In this document: positions 6,639-14,228 of the stretch, one piece after another | Layout of the letters: each line of letters begins with the position of its first letter | Position numbering within the stretch: the stretch's first letter is position 1 | Assembly: GCA_038328705.1 (NCBI GenBank) | Contig: JBBQMG010000067.1 | Location: 1-21,222 of the forward strand | From: UBA668 sp038328705 | GTDB taxonomy: Bacteria > Actinomycetota > Acidimicrobiia > Acidimicrobiales > Ilumatobacteraceae | Reading direction: 5' to 3' | DNA: 21,222 nt | Translations under genes and position numbers: made by a program | The notes under the pieces: generated by a model | The model's database searches: none | What the model was told of the DNA's origin: nothing | What the model saw: only the letters and a program-made list of their open reading frames with translations

Positions 6639-7160
6639 ATGGCTGCTCCTCAGTTTTCGCCCACCCCGGTTCTCGACACCGCGCGCTTCTACTCCTCTCC
6701 CGCAGTCGTGCCGGGGCCGTGGATGCCGAACCGTCCGGGCGAGATCGTTGGCTTCCAACCGAGTGGCTCGCAGCTGGGTAATCAGGGCCCCGACCAGGGT
6801 TTCGCGATCAAGATTGCCAACGGTTTCAAGGATCGCTTGCAGCAGCGGCCCGGTGAGCACACCGCGGACACCATCAAAGGGTGTCTGGGTGTTGCACTCC
6901 GCCGCGCCTCGATCTTCAGCCGTGCACCAGTCGTGCATGACCTGACGGTGGCCTTCACGATCTGGGGTTTCCTCGACGCCGAGCCGCCCGCAGAACTGGT
7001 GGCTGCACGTAGTGCGCTGTTCATCGGTGTTGGCCACGAGCACCACTATGCAGAGGCTCGTGCCATCGCCGACATGGTCCCCGAGGCGACGCTGAAGATG
7101 ACCCCGCAGCAGGTTGCCGGGCGGTACCCGGCGAACTGGCGCACGCTGCTCGGCCTGTAA
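6639..7160 (+). CDS. Conserved-looking protein of unknown function
   Basis: A 173-residue soluble protein that I do not recognise. It has an N-terminal proline-rich stretch (FSPTPVLDTARFYSSPAVVPGPWMPNRPGEI), then GPDQGFAIKIANGFKDRL, RRASIFSRAPVVHDLTVAFTIWGFL and a C-terminal GVGHEHHYAEARAIADMVPEATLKMTPQQVAG. No transmembrane helix or signal peptide is visible. The histidine-rich GHEHHY could suggest metal binding, but this is a guess. The ATG at 6639 has GAAGG four bases before it; the longer in-frame extension to 6450 overlaps cimA and is not real. It starts 22 bases after the cimA stop, so it may be read through from cimA. A TATAAC at 6622-6627 could also be its own -10. Confidence 0.75.
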   Translation: MAAPQFSPTPVLDTARFYSSPAVVPGPWMPNRPGEIVGFQPSGSQLGNQGPDQGFAIKIANGFKDRLQQRPGEHTADTIKGCLGVALRRASIFSRAPVVHDLTVAFTIWGFLDAEPPAELVAARSALFIGVGHEHHYAEARAIADMVPEATLKMTPQQVAGRYPANWRTLLGL

Positions 7161-7234
7161 GCGCGGCACGGCCCCCGGGCTGCCGCCGAAGCGACAAACC
7201 GAGGGCCGAGCGAGCTACTTCGTGGAGGTGTTGA

Positions 7235-7924
7235 TCAGCCGGTGACCGACGGCGGCAGCATCACCGAGTCGACCAGGTAGACCGTGGCATTTGCTGTCTG
7301 GATGTCGCCGACAACCACCATCGTGGTGCCGTTCAGCGTGATCGTGTCACCCGACACCATGACCGGCAGGATCTCGCCGGTGAAGGTGGTCAGCTCGGTC
7401 TTGGTGGCCAGGTCGGCCGCCGAGAGACGCTCGGGGATGACGTGGAAGCCGAGGACGGTGGTGAGCAGGCCGCTCGGGTCGGCGAGTGCCGCCTTCAGGG
7501 TGGCCGGGTCGAGGGCGGCGAATGCGCAGTCGGTGGGGGCGAAGACGGTGAGGGCTTCGGCACCGTTGAGAGTGTCACCAAGGCCGGCAGCTGTGACGGC
7601 GGCGACGAGGGTGGTCAGGACCGGGTTGTTGCTGGCGGCGGTTGCCACCGGGTCGTTGGCCATGCCCTCGAGAGTGCCATCGACGTTGCCACCCTGAACG
7701 GCGGCAACGAGTGCGTCTGCGTCACAGATCTCCGACGACGGCATGGCAGCCATGCTGTCCTCGGTCATTGCTTCGGTGGTGTCGGGAGCAACTGACTCGG
7801 CCGGGGCGACCGTTGTCGAGCTGGCTTCCTTGTCGTCGCCGCAGGCTGCGGCGACCATGGAGAACGCTGCGAGAGCAAGCATGCCCTTGAGTACCTTGCT
7901 GGACTTCTTCTGCCTGGATTTCAT
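7235..7924 (-). CDS. Fasciclin (FAS1) domain lipoprotein
   Basis: A 229-residue secreted protein. The start MKSRQKKSSK is followed by a hydrophobic helix and a relaxed lipobox VAAAC with C28 as the likely lipidated residue (Ala at -3 is unusual). A Thr/Ser/Glu-rich linker of about 50 residues leads to one FAS1 domain (about 90-229): NNPVLTTLVAAVTAAGL, the H1 motif TVFAPTDCAFAAL, GFHVIPERL, and the H2-like ATVYLVDSVMLPP. FAS1 proteins act in adhesion at the cell surface; MPT70/MPT83 of mycobacteria are the best known actinobacterial examples. AGAGGA six bases before the ATG supports the start over the longer frame to 7975. It lies 115 bases downstream of the sulfite-oxidase-like gene on the same strand. 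Confidence 0.88.
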   Translation of the reverse strand: MKSRQKKSSKVLKGMLALAAFSMVAAACGDDKEASSTTVAPAESVAPDTTEAMTEDSMAAMPSSEICDADALVAAVQGGNVDGTLEGMANDPVATAASNNPVLTTLVAAVTAAGLGDTLNGAEALTVFAPTDCAFAALDPATLKAALADPSGLLTTVLGFHVIPERLSAADLATKTELTTFTGEILPVMVSGDTITLNGTTMVVVGDIQTANATVYLVDSVMLPPSVTG

Positions 7925-8039
7925 GGCGTGTCCTCTTTCTGGTGGGGGTGGGGGTCTTGCGGGTTCACGGTTCACGCTGAGCCGTGTTGTCTTCCCACGA
8001 GCCGGATGGCTAGTGGAGAGGGGGCGACGTCAACTGCTG

Positions 8040-9719
8040 CTAGTTGACATCGACGAAGATGGACATCCAGCCGCTGGCGCCGTTGGGGAACGGCTCGGCT
8101 CGTTGATCTGTTTGCAGCTCGCCGTTGGCATCGGTTGCCCGAACGGTGATGCGGTGGCGACCGGCCGGGGCCTCCCAGTCCATTCGCCACTGGCGCCAGG
8201 TGTTCTCACTCCAGTCGTCGGCCAGTTCGGCCTCGACGAAGTCACCGTCATCGATGGCCACCTCTACCATCGAGATGCCGACGGTCTGAGCCCAGGCGAC
8301 ACCACCGATGACGAACGGGCCGGCGGCGATCGTCGCCAATGTGCGAGGAGCGTCGATGCGAGCCATGGTCTTGATGGGGGCCATTTGGTCCCAGCCACGC
8401 TTCACCCAGTACTGATCGAAGTCAGCGAAGCGAGTGAGCTCTATCTCGGTGAGCCACTTGGTGGCTGACGTGTAGCCATAGAGGCCCGGGACCATCAAAC
8501 GAGCGGGGAAGCCGTGCTCGATGGGCAGTGGTTCGCCATTCATCCCGATCGCGATCAGAGCGGGGCGGTCGTAGGCGGCGTCGAGGGGGAAGCCGCCGGT
8601 CCAACCGTCGACCGAGCGTCCGACGATCTGGTCGACGCCCGTCTGCACGCCCGCCTCGTCGAGGAGTTCACGCAGCGGCAGGCCCAGCCAGCGGGCGGTG
8701 CCGGTGAGCTGACCGCCGACGGTGTTGGAGACGCAGGTGAGGGTGATGTCTTGCTCGACGAGATTGCGCTCGAGCAGGTCGGCGTAGGACAGGCGTAGGG
8801 GTTTGTCGACCATGCCGGTGACCTTCAGTTCCCATTCATCGGTGCGTACTTGCGGCACAGCGAGGGCTGTGTCAACTCGGTAAAAGCTGGCGTTGGGTGT
8901 GAAGAACGACGAGATGCCTGGGCCGTCGGCGGCCACTGAGGCGGGCGTTGCGGGCAACGGGTCGGCGACCTTTGGCAGCATGACGGCGTTGCGAGAAGCA
9001 GTGGCGTCGAAGCGAGTGCGAAGCGCACGTCCGGCTGTGGTGGCGAGCGCGGCGCCGGCGGCGACGGCGCCCGAGACGACGAGGAAGGAACGGCGGGAGG
9101 AGGCACCGTTCTTCTTCATCTCGGGCGTCGCCGCCGCCATGGCTGCCGGGTCATCGTCGATCTGGTCGGTCGTTTCGAGACGGATTGTTTCTGCTGTCGT
9201 GACCACCTTCATTGTCGCAGGTGTCGCAAGTTGGCGCAGGAAGTAGAAGGTGCCCGAACCGGCAACGCCAGCGAGCACGCTGGGAATCACTGCCGAGAGG
9301 GGCGAACCGGTCGCGGTCTGCGAGGCCCACACACCAACGCCGGCGAAAGTGGCGAAACCGGTGGTGGGGATGAGCGGGCGGCGGCGCCCGAGCATGCCGA
9401 GGATGGCAGCGAACACGACGCTGAAAGCGAGGATGCCGACGACGAGTGCGATCTTGTCGCTCTCGCCGAACGTCTCGATTGCAAACTCCTTGACGGAGCG
9501 GGGCACGGCGTCGATTACGGCCTCGGCAACGGAGACGACGGGGCTCTGCCACTTGGCCACGAAGCCGGCAGCAAGCTCGCCCGTGGCGAGAGCAGCAGCT
9601 CCCGCGAGCAACCCGCTGGAGGTGGCAGCCAGGCGGCTGGGAAAGGCCGTGCTGCTCTCGAGTGTGTGGCTGGTGGGCATGCACTCTGTTCGTTGCGCTC
9701 CGTAAATGGGATTGGACAT
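8040..9719 (-). CDS. Membrane-anchored molybdopterin-dependent oxidoreductase, sulfite oxidase family
   Basis: A 559-residue protein with two parts. The first 200 residues hold about four hydrophobic helices (near 33-55, 90-110, 118-133 and 142-162). A second hydrophobic segment preceded by SRRSFLVV (208-230) resembles an internal Tat-type signal. The rest is an extracytoplasmic sulfite-oxidase Mo-cofactor domain: WELKVTGMVDKPLRLSYADLL, then TLTCVSN with C329 as the expected Mo ligand, HGFPARLMVPGLYGYTSATKWLTEIEL, and a C-terminal immunoglobulin-like dimerisation domain. Family members reduce or oxidise small S/N oxides, but the substrate is not predictable. ATG 9719 has GAGGTG 11 bases upstream; ATG 9680 (MPTSHTL) is a credible alternative. 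The pairing with a fasciclin lipoprotein recalls SigK-controlled loci, but no sigma or anti-sigma gene is in the window. Confidence 0.88.
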   Translation of the reverse strand: MSNPIYGAQRTECMPTSHTLESSTAFPSRLAATSSGLLAGAAALATGELAAGFVAKWQSPVVSVAEAVIDAVPRSVKEFAIETFGESDKIALVVGILAFSVVFAAILGMLGRRRPLIPTTGFATFAGVGVWASQTATGSPLSAVIPSVLAGVAGSGTFYFLRQLATPATMKVVTTAETIRLETTDQIDDDPAAMAAATPEMKKNGASSRRSFLVVSGAVAAGAALATTAGRALRTRFDATASRNAVMLPKVADPLPATPASVAADGPGISSFFTPNASFYRVDTALAVPQVRTDEWELKVTGMVDKPLRLSYADLLERNLVEQDITLTCVSNTVGGQLTGTARWLGLPLRELLDEAGVQTGVDQIVGRSVDGWTGGFPLDAAYDRPALIAIGMNGEPLPIEHGFPARLMVPGLYGYTSATKWLTEIELTRFADFDQYWVKRGWDQMAPIKTMARIDAPRTLATIAAGPFVIGGVAWAQTVGISMVEVAIDDGDFVEAELADDWSENTWRQWRMDWEAPAGRHRITVRATDANGELQTDQRAEPFPNGASGWMSIFVDVN

Positions 9720-9755
9720 TCGGCAGGAATCACCTCACCGTGCAACGATTGGTCC

Positions 9756-10919
9756 ATGACCTCGCAGCCAATGACGTCGCAACCAATGACACTCACAGAC
9801 GAGCAGCGCGAGTTCCGTTCAGTGGTCCGCAAGTTCGTTGACGCGAGGATCGCTCCGCTCGCCGGCGACATCGACCGCGCGGCGGAGTACTCGTGGGAGA
9901 CGTTCGAAGCGCTGAAGTCGATGGAGCTAACCGCGCTCGGCTATCCCGAGGAGTATGGCGGCAGCGGTGCATCGCTGGTGGACCAGGCGATCGTTGCCGA
10001 GGAGCTTGCGCGAGCCTGTGTCTCCACCAGCCTGCAGTTCCTGATCTCGAAGCTGGGGATGCTGCCCGTCATCAACTTCGGCTCACACGAACTGAAGTCG
10101 AAGTACATCCCGCGCATCTGCAGCGGCGAGAGTCAGTGCAGCTACGGCCTCAGCGAACCAGACGCCGGCAGCGACGTTGCTTCTATGACGACGAAGGCCC
10201 TTGCCGACGGTGACAGCTGGATCATCAGCGGCACGAAGTGCTGGATCACGAACGCCGGCGTCAGCGATCTGTACACCGTGTTCGCTCGCACGTCAGGCGA
10301 TCGTCACAAGGGCATCACCGCCTTCCTGGTGGAGGCGGAGTGGGGGGTGCAGGTGGACAAGCTGGAGCACAAGCTGGGTATCAGAGGTTCGCCGACCGGG
10401 GTGATCCGGCTCGACGAAGTGCGCGTGCCCGACGCCAACAGGATCGGTGAAGTCGGCGAGGGATTCGCAGCCGCGATGCACACTCTTGATCGCAGCCGAC
10501 CGACGATCGGCGCGCAGGCGGTCGGTGTTGCGCAGGGCGCTCTCGACTACTCGGTGGGCTACATGAAGGAGCGGCGCACGTTTGGTCGGCCGCTGTCGGA
10601 CAACCAGGGCTTGCAATGGATGGCGGCCGATTGTGCAATGAAGATCGAGGCCGCCCGCGCGCTTGTCTACCGTGCATGTGCGATCGCAGATGAGGGCGAT
10701 CCGCGCGGTGAGCTGTCGATGGCTGGCGCGATGGCGAAGTGTTTCGCTTCCGATACCGCGATGCAGGTGACCACCGATGCGGTGCAGTTCGTCGGCGGCT
10801 ACGGATACACGAACGAGTTCCCGGTGGAGCGCATGATGCGCGATGCGAAGATCACCCAGATCTACGAGGGCACCAATCAGATCCAGCGCATGGTGATCGC
10901 GAAAAAGCTGTTCAGCTGA
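9756..10919 (+). CDS. Acyl-CoA dehydrogenase
   Basis: A 387-residue FAD flavoprotein that introduces the alpha-beta double bond in acyl-CoA. Visible motifs are QCSYGLSEPDAGSDVASM, WIISGTKCWITNAGVSD, LDRSRPTIGAQAVG, ERRTFGRPLSDNQGLQWMAAD and the C-terminal VGGYGYTNEFPVERMMRDAKITQIYEGTNQIQR, where E371 of YEGTN is the catalytic base. Length and motifs fit short/medium-chain enzymes; the exact acyl chain is unknown. The start is a tandem 15-base duplication giving MTSQPMTSQPM, with in-frame ATGs at 9756, 9771 and 9786 and no clear SD. The frame open upstream to 9231 is antisense to the Mo-enzyme. The last 67 bases form the left attachment repeat of the integrative element that follows. Confidence 0.93.
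   Translation: MTSQPMTSQPMTLTDEQREFRSVVRKFVDARIAPLAGDIDRAAEYSWETFEALKSMELTALGYPEEYGGSGASLVDQAIVAEELARACVSTSLQFLISKLGMLPVINFGSHELKSKYIPRICSGESQCSYGLSEPDAGSDVASMTTKALADGDSWIISGTKCWITNAGVSDLYTVFARTSGDRHKGITAFLVEAEWGVQVDKLEHKLGIRGSPTGVIRLDEVRVPDANRIGEVGEGFAAAMHTLDRSRPTIGAQAVGVAQGALDYSVGYMKERRTFGRPLSDNQGLQWMAADCAMKIEAARALVYRACAIADEGDPRGELSMAGAMAKCFASDTAMQVTTDAVQFVGGYGYTNEFPVERMMRDAKITQIYEGTNQIQRMVIAKKLFS
10853..10919 (+). repeat. Left attachment repeat (attL), end of the acyl-CoA dehydrogenase gene
   Basis: These 67 bases encode TQIYEGTNQIQRMVIAKKLFS plus the stop. They match 14354-14420 except at 10868 (G versus A) and 10877 (T versus C), both silent. From 10878 to the stop at 10919 the 42 bases are identical, and identity ends exactly after TGA. 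Strand exchange presumably falls in those 42 bases. Confidence 0.85.
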
Positions 10920-10966
10920 TGTTTTGCGCCCGTCTGGTGTTGCCCTGTGTTGTCTGGTTCATCGCC

Positions 10967-10988
10967 CTTCCCTAGTCGCTTCCCTAGT
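10967..10988 (+). promoter_or_regulatory. Left pair of integrase arm-type sites
   Basis: CTTCCCTAGT occurs at 10967-10976 and 10979-10988, a direct repeat with 12-base period, 48 bases beyond the core repeat. TCCCTAGT recurs with the same period at the other end of the element (14229 and 14241). The pair overlaps the expected -35 region of the integrase promoter, suggesting autoregulation. Confidence 0.65.
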
Positions 10989-11003
10989 GTCACACCCCTG
11001 CGG

Positions 11004-11009
11004 TAGCTT
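11004..11009 (+). promoter_or_regulatory. Predicted -10 element of the integrase gene, leaderless type
   Basis: TAGCTT ends six bases before the ATG at 11016, with no SD in between. The -35 would fall at about 10981-10987, inside the second arm-type motif. Confidence 0.5.
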
Positions 11010-11015
11010 CGTCGC

Positions 11016-12116
11016 ATGGCGACGATCCGTGAGCGCAAACCCGGCGTGTGGGAGGTGCGCGTGTTCGTCGGCAACGACGACCGCGGCCGGCCGAGGCAGG
11101 TCAGCCGAACCGTGCGTGGCACCAAGCGAGACGCGTTGCGGGCGGCAACTGAGCTGACCGTGGCGCCCCCTGCGCCCAGCGATGGCCGCATGGTGGCCGA
11201 TGCCCTGGACGCCTGGATCGAGACGCACACGCCCACGTGGGCGGCCTCCACGGTGCGCGATCAGACAAGCCGGGCGTCGCTCGTGAAGGCTGATCGTCTT
11301 GCGCGCACGCCGTTGGGTCGGCTGACGGTGGCTGACGTCGATCGCTGGCACACGAGGTTGCGTGCAGCCGGCGTGGGGGAGTCGTCGGTGCGCAACCAGC
11401 ACCTGGTGCTGCGGGCCGCTCTGTCGCAGGCGGCCCGCTGGGGCTGGGTCACCACCAACGTTGCTGCACTGGCCACCCTCGGGCGGAGGACGACCAAGGC
11501 GCGGGCAGCGATGAGCGCCGCCGATGTGCGGGCCGTCATCGAGGCGGGCGAGCGATTCGATCCGGCAGCCGGCCTCGCGTTCCGCCTCGCCGCGCTCACC
11601 GGCGCCCGCCGCGCGGAGCTCTGTGCACTCGTCTATCGCGATCTCGAAGGTGATCGGCTGACCATCGACTCCAGCATCGCGATCGAACGAACCGGATCAG
11701 TGAGTGACAGACAGATGCCCGCGCTCGTCGACGCGGCGACGAAGACCGGCAACCAGCGCGTCGTGCGCCTCGACGAGCGCACGGCGCAGGCCATCGAGGC
11801 GCTGCGTGTCCAGCGCGAGCAGTACGGTCCGTGGATGCTGCAGCCGGGGGAGCGGCCATTGAACCCCGAGCGCCTGACTGGCTGGTGGCGCCTCGCCCGC
11901 CGCGACGCAGGAATCGATACACGGTGGCGCTTGCACGACCTGCGTCACTGGTCGGCCACCGAAGCGATCGGTCGTGGTCACGACATCCGCACCGTCGCCG
12001 GACGTTTGGGACACGCCAACCCGGCCATGACTTTGCGGACCTACGCCCACGCCCTCGACGGAGCGGACGCCGGCGTCGCGGCCACTCTGGCGACAGCACT
12101 GGAGCAGGAATCGTGA
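11016..12116 (+). CDS. Tyrosine recombinase / phage-type integrase
   Basis: A 366-residue site-specific recombinase that would integrate the element at the acyl-CoA dehydrogenase gene. Residues 1-45 (TIRERKPGVWEVRVFVGNDDRGRPRQVSRTVRGTKRDA) form an arm-binding domain, about 57-145 the SAM-like core-binding domain (RMVADALDAWIETHTPTWAASTVRD...), and the rest the catalytic domain. The catalytic set is complete: R198 in TGARRAEL, K243 in TKTGNQRVV, H307 and R310 in LHDLRHW, H333 in GRLGHANPAMT, and nucleophile Y343 in RTYAHAL. The gene therefore looks functional. Its TGA overlaps the GTG of the next gene (GTGA). The neighbouring repeats support attachment here. Confidence 0.95.
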   Translation: MATIRERKPGVWEVRVFVGNDDRGRPRQVSRTVRGTKRDALRAATELTVAPPAPSDGRMVADALDAWIETHTPTWAASTVRDQTSRASLVKADRLARTPLGRLTVADVDRWHTRLRAAGVGESSVRNQHLVLRAALSQAARWGWVTTNVAALATLGRRTTKARAAMSAADVRAVIEAGERFDPAAGLAFRLAALTGARRAELCALVYRDLEGDRLTIDSSIAIERTGSVSDRQMPALVDAATKTGNQRVVRLDERTAQAIEALRVQREQYGPWMLQPGERPLNPERLTGWWRLARRDAGIDTRWRLHDLRHWSATEAIGRGHDIRTVAGRLGHANPAMTLRTYAHALDGADAGVAATLATALEQES

Positions 12117-12490
12117 AGCAGCGGCACACCCGGCCAAGTGACGAGCTCAGCGACGACACTGTCATCGTGGTGCGCGGTGGTCCTCTCGTGCGCGAGCGGC
12201 TCGATGCGGACGCCGTGCGAGCCTTCAACACTTACGGCGTGTATGCAATCTCCGTCTTCGCCGCGGATGGTGTCACTGTGGACGATCTCGCGAAGGTGCC
12301 GCCGCTCGTGCGGTTCGAACTACTGACGCTGATGACTGCTGGCGCCGTCCGTGCAGCGGGTCTTCGGCTCGTCCCGACTGGGCGACAACGTCTTCACCAC
12401 AGCATCGAGTTCGACGATCTCAAGTCCGGCCTCGCTCGTCTGATGGGGTGCGAACACCGCACTCAGAACAACCCGTATCATGTTGAGTGA
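12113..12490 (+). CDS. Small protein of unknown function coupled to the integrase
   Basis: A 125-residue protein starting at a GTG that overlaps the integrase stop, so the two are translationally coupled. The sequence runs VKQRHTRPSDELSDDTVIVVRGG, AFNTYGVYAISVFAADGVTVDDLAKVPPLVRFELLTLMTAGAVRAAGLRLVPTGRQRLHHSIEF, and ends GCEHRTQNNPYHVE. From memory it resembles a recurrent family of short actinobacterial proteins with VVRGG near the start and NPYH near the end, often found beside a partner like the next gene; I cannot verify this. No membrane segment or known catalytic motif is seen. It could be a recombination directionality factor, a toxin-antitoxin component or cargo. The longer frame back to 11831 lies inside the integrase. 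Confidence 0.75.
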   Translation: MKQRHTRPSDELSDDTVIVVRGGPLVRERLDADAVRAFNTYGVYAISVFAADGVTVDDLAKVPPLVRFELLTLMTAGAVRAAGLRLVPTGRQRLHHSIEFDDLKSGLARLMGCEHRTQNNPYHVE

Positions 12491-12509
12491 CGTGAAAGGA
12501 GACACCACC

Positions 12510-12758
12510 GTGGACCTCGAGATCGACCTCATCGCCGACCTGAACGACATGGATGATGACGGCTACGGCTGGTCAGTTCTGTCCGACGCGCGTGACCCCT
12601 CCCGCGTCACCGTCGGTCGAGCCTTGCTCGCCGGCAATTCTCAAGCGATCGCCGTAATACGCGTTGTCGCGGTGGACGACGATGGCCAGGTCCACTTCAC
12701 GATCTTCCCCGATCCAATCGACAAGGTTCGCCACCTGCTCGACCACGCGCCCGCGTGA
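12510..12758 (+). CDS. Small acidic protein of unknown function, partner of the preceding gene
   Basis: An 82-residue acidic protein: VDLEIDLIADLNDMDDDGYGWSVLSDARDPSRVTVGRALLAGNSQAIAVIRVVAVDDDGQVHFTIFPDPIDKVRHLL. AAAGGAG lies about eight bases before the GTG at 12510, which decides the start; the ATG at 12480 would add ten residues that translate the SD itself. It begins 19 bases after the stop of the 125-residue gene, so integrase, 125-residue and 82-residue genes form one operon. The alternating acidic/hydrophobic pattern suggests a small beta-rich fold. From memory, similar proteins (LNDMDDDGYGW...) accompany the preceding family. Acidic charge and pairing would suit an antitoxin or a binding partner, but this is inference. 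Confidence 0.72.
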   Translation: MDLEIDLIADLNDMDDDGYGWSVLSDARDPSRVTVGRALLAGNSQAIAVIRVVAVDDDGQVHFTIFPDPIDKVRHLLDHAPA

Positions 12759-13361
12759 AGCCGATAGGGACGCCGGTCGTGAGGGATCCCGCGGTGAGGC
12801 GAATCCGGGAAGGGTTTGGTTTGAGTTCCGGTGGTCTTCTGTGCCTGCGTCCGGTGATGCCGGAGCATCGCCTGCCCCTGGAGATGCGGCGGCCAATCGT
12901 GGGCGCCAGTGGTGACCCAGGCCACCGTCGAACCCTGCTGGATGCCAGCACCGGATTGTCCCAGAACCCATACTTGATTGCCCTCGACGACGACACCGGT
13001 GTCCTCGCAGAGAAGCAGAACCTTGGAATGCGACGAGTCGCTGGTCCACCGTCGCAGAAACGGATCGTGGGGGAACCGCCGCGTCGAACGGGTGGCAGCG
13101 AAAGTAGCGATCAGCGATGGCGATCTCATCAACTACGCCTACGGGAGCGGCTCGATTGGCGCGAGTTTCGGAGTGGCAGACGATCGAGTCACGGTGACGA
13201 ATGTGGGCGGCGGTGGTGCGTTGCGATCCGCAGCGGGTACCTGAACAGCAGCCGAGTGTCATCGTTCGCCGTAGCCGACAATGCACTCACGCCAACAGAG
13301 CACTGTCGACCGCCGTCGGGTCAGCCGCGCACCACGGCAAATCGGTGCCGCCGCACGATGC
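12759..13361. other. 603-bp stretch of the element without a convincing gene
   Basis: Frames are open on both strands (12755-13390 plus, 12573-13286 minus, 12641-13132 minus), but all are rich in Arg, Pro and Ser and none has an SD or a domain. Short protein-like fragments appear, for example VAISDGDLINYAYGSGSIGASFGVADDRVTVTNVGGGG (about 13104-13215, plus) and SKVLLLCEDTGVVVEGNQVWVLGQSGAGIQQGSTVAWV (minus, about 12900-13040), in different frames. This suggests decayed cargo genes. I could not identify what they were. Confidence 0.45.
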
Positions 13362-13811
13362 TCAACAGGTTGTCGAGTTGTAGGCCGTGATCTCCCTGAT
13401 CGCTTGCTGTACGGCCGGGGGCCAGTTGTCGATGACGTTGGAGTCAGGCTCATCGGCCGTGATCGCCCCGGACCCGAGAAACTCCGAGAAGGTATTCAAC
13501 GGTCCACGAAGAGACTCGGGCGCCACGTCAATGAGGCTTGCCACATCGGCTCGGTGCTCAGCTGAGCCGACGTATGCCTCGGGGCGGTCTCCATCGAGCA
13601 GGGCAACCTGATCACAGTACGCGGTTGAATCTGAGCCAACTCCGGGAGCTTGCGCCGCGATTGACGTGGTCGAGATGAAGGTCCCCGTCGCGTTCGACTG
13701 GCTTGACGAAGAGTCGCCCGTGCACGCAGCAATATTGACCAGGAGTCCCACGGCGGTCACTCTTGCAGAGACTCGCAGCAGCACCGCAGCGCAAACCTTG
13801 AATCGAAACAT
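13362..13811 (-). CDS. Small secreted lipoprotein, cargo of the element
   Basis: A 149-residue protein starting MFRFKVCAAVLLRVSARVTAVGLLVNIAAC. It has a basic start, a hydrophobic helix, and a lipobox IAAC with C30 as the lipidated residue. A low-complexity Ser/Thr linker (TGDSSSSQSNATGTFISTTS) leads to a compact domain of about 90 residues beginning YCDQVALLDGDRPEAY and ending AVQQAIREITAYNSTTC, with cysteines at both ends that could form a disulfide. The layout resembles small mycobacterial-type lipoproteins of unknown role. TAACAT on the minus strand (13817-13822) lies five bases before the ATG at 13811, again a leaderless arrangement. An earlier in-frame start at 13841 is less likely. Base composition looks lower in GC than the flanking chromosome, which fits acquired cargo. 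Confidence 0.7.
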   Translation of the reverse strand: MFRFKVCAAVLLRVSARVTAVGLLVNIAACTGDSSSSQSNATGTFISTTSIAAQAPGVGSDSTAYCDQVALLDGDRPEAYVGSAEHRADVASLIDVAPESLRGPLNTFSEFLGSGAITADEPDSNVIDNWPPAVQQAIREITAYNSTTC

Positions 13812-14051
13812 TCTTGATGTTACCACATCTACGCCATCCACAATGTGTCGGTCAATCAGCGCCTATTGCCCGATTCCGAGCGCTCTGTCCAGCGGCCTCG
13901 CGGCAGGTCTGCGCTACTTCGGCATCTGACCAAGCGGTTCAGCCGAACCGTTCACATCGCGAACCGCAATCTCGCCGCCACCGACGGTCACAATCTGAAT
14001 CGGTGAGCCAGGTAGCGCACGGCGGTAGTTCCGCGATTGACTTTCTGAGGT

Positions 14052-14081
14052 ACACCACAGACGAACGTATCTCTGTGGTGT
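14052..14081. repeat. Perfect 10-bp inverted repeat with 10-bp spacer
   Basis: ACACCACAGA (14052-14061) and TCTGTGGTGT (14072-14081) are exact reverse complements with half-site centres 20 bases apart, about two helical turns. This fits a dimeric DNA-binding protein or a hairpin. It lies in the right end of the element, 150 bases before the arm-type sites. Confidence 0.6.
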
Positions 14082-14228
14082 GCCATAAACGCTGAAGGAC
14101 GCAGCGAGACCCGCACTGAATGCGCGATATGACCGCACCCTGCAACCCCGGAGGTCCGCACAAAATCGCGGCTCATACCTCCTCGCTACAACCGAACCCG
14201 ACTTGGCAACGTAGATCTCGGGCCGTTC

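Noticed and set aside
8004..8009. CCATCC on the minus strand upstream of the fasciclin gene, like a SigK -35
   Set aside because: No CCGAAT-type -10 follows at 16-17 bases, and no sigma/anti-sigma pair is in the window.
12755..13390. Plus-strand frame of 211 codons after the small-gene operon
   Set aside because: Arg/Pro/Ser-rich translation, no SD, no domain; it also runs into the lipoprotein gene on the other strand.
13914..14138. Minus-strand frame of 74 codons in the right end of the element
   Set aside because: GTG start without a clear SD and it spans the inverted repeat; part of the translation looks protein-like but there is too little support.
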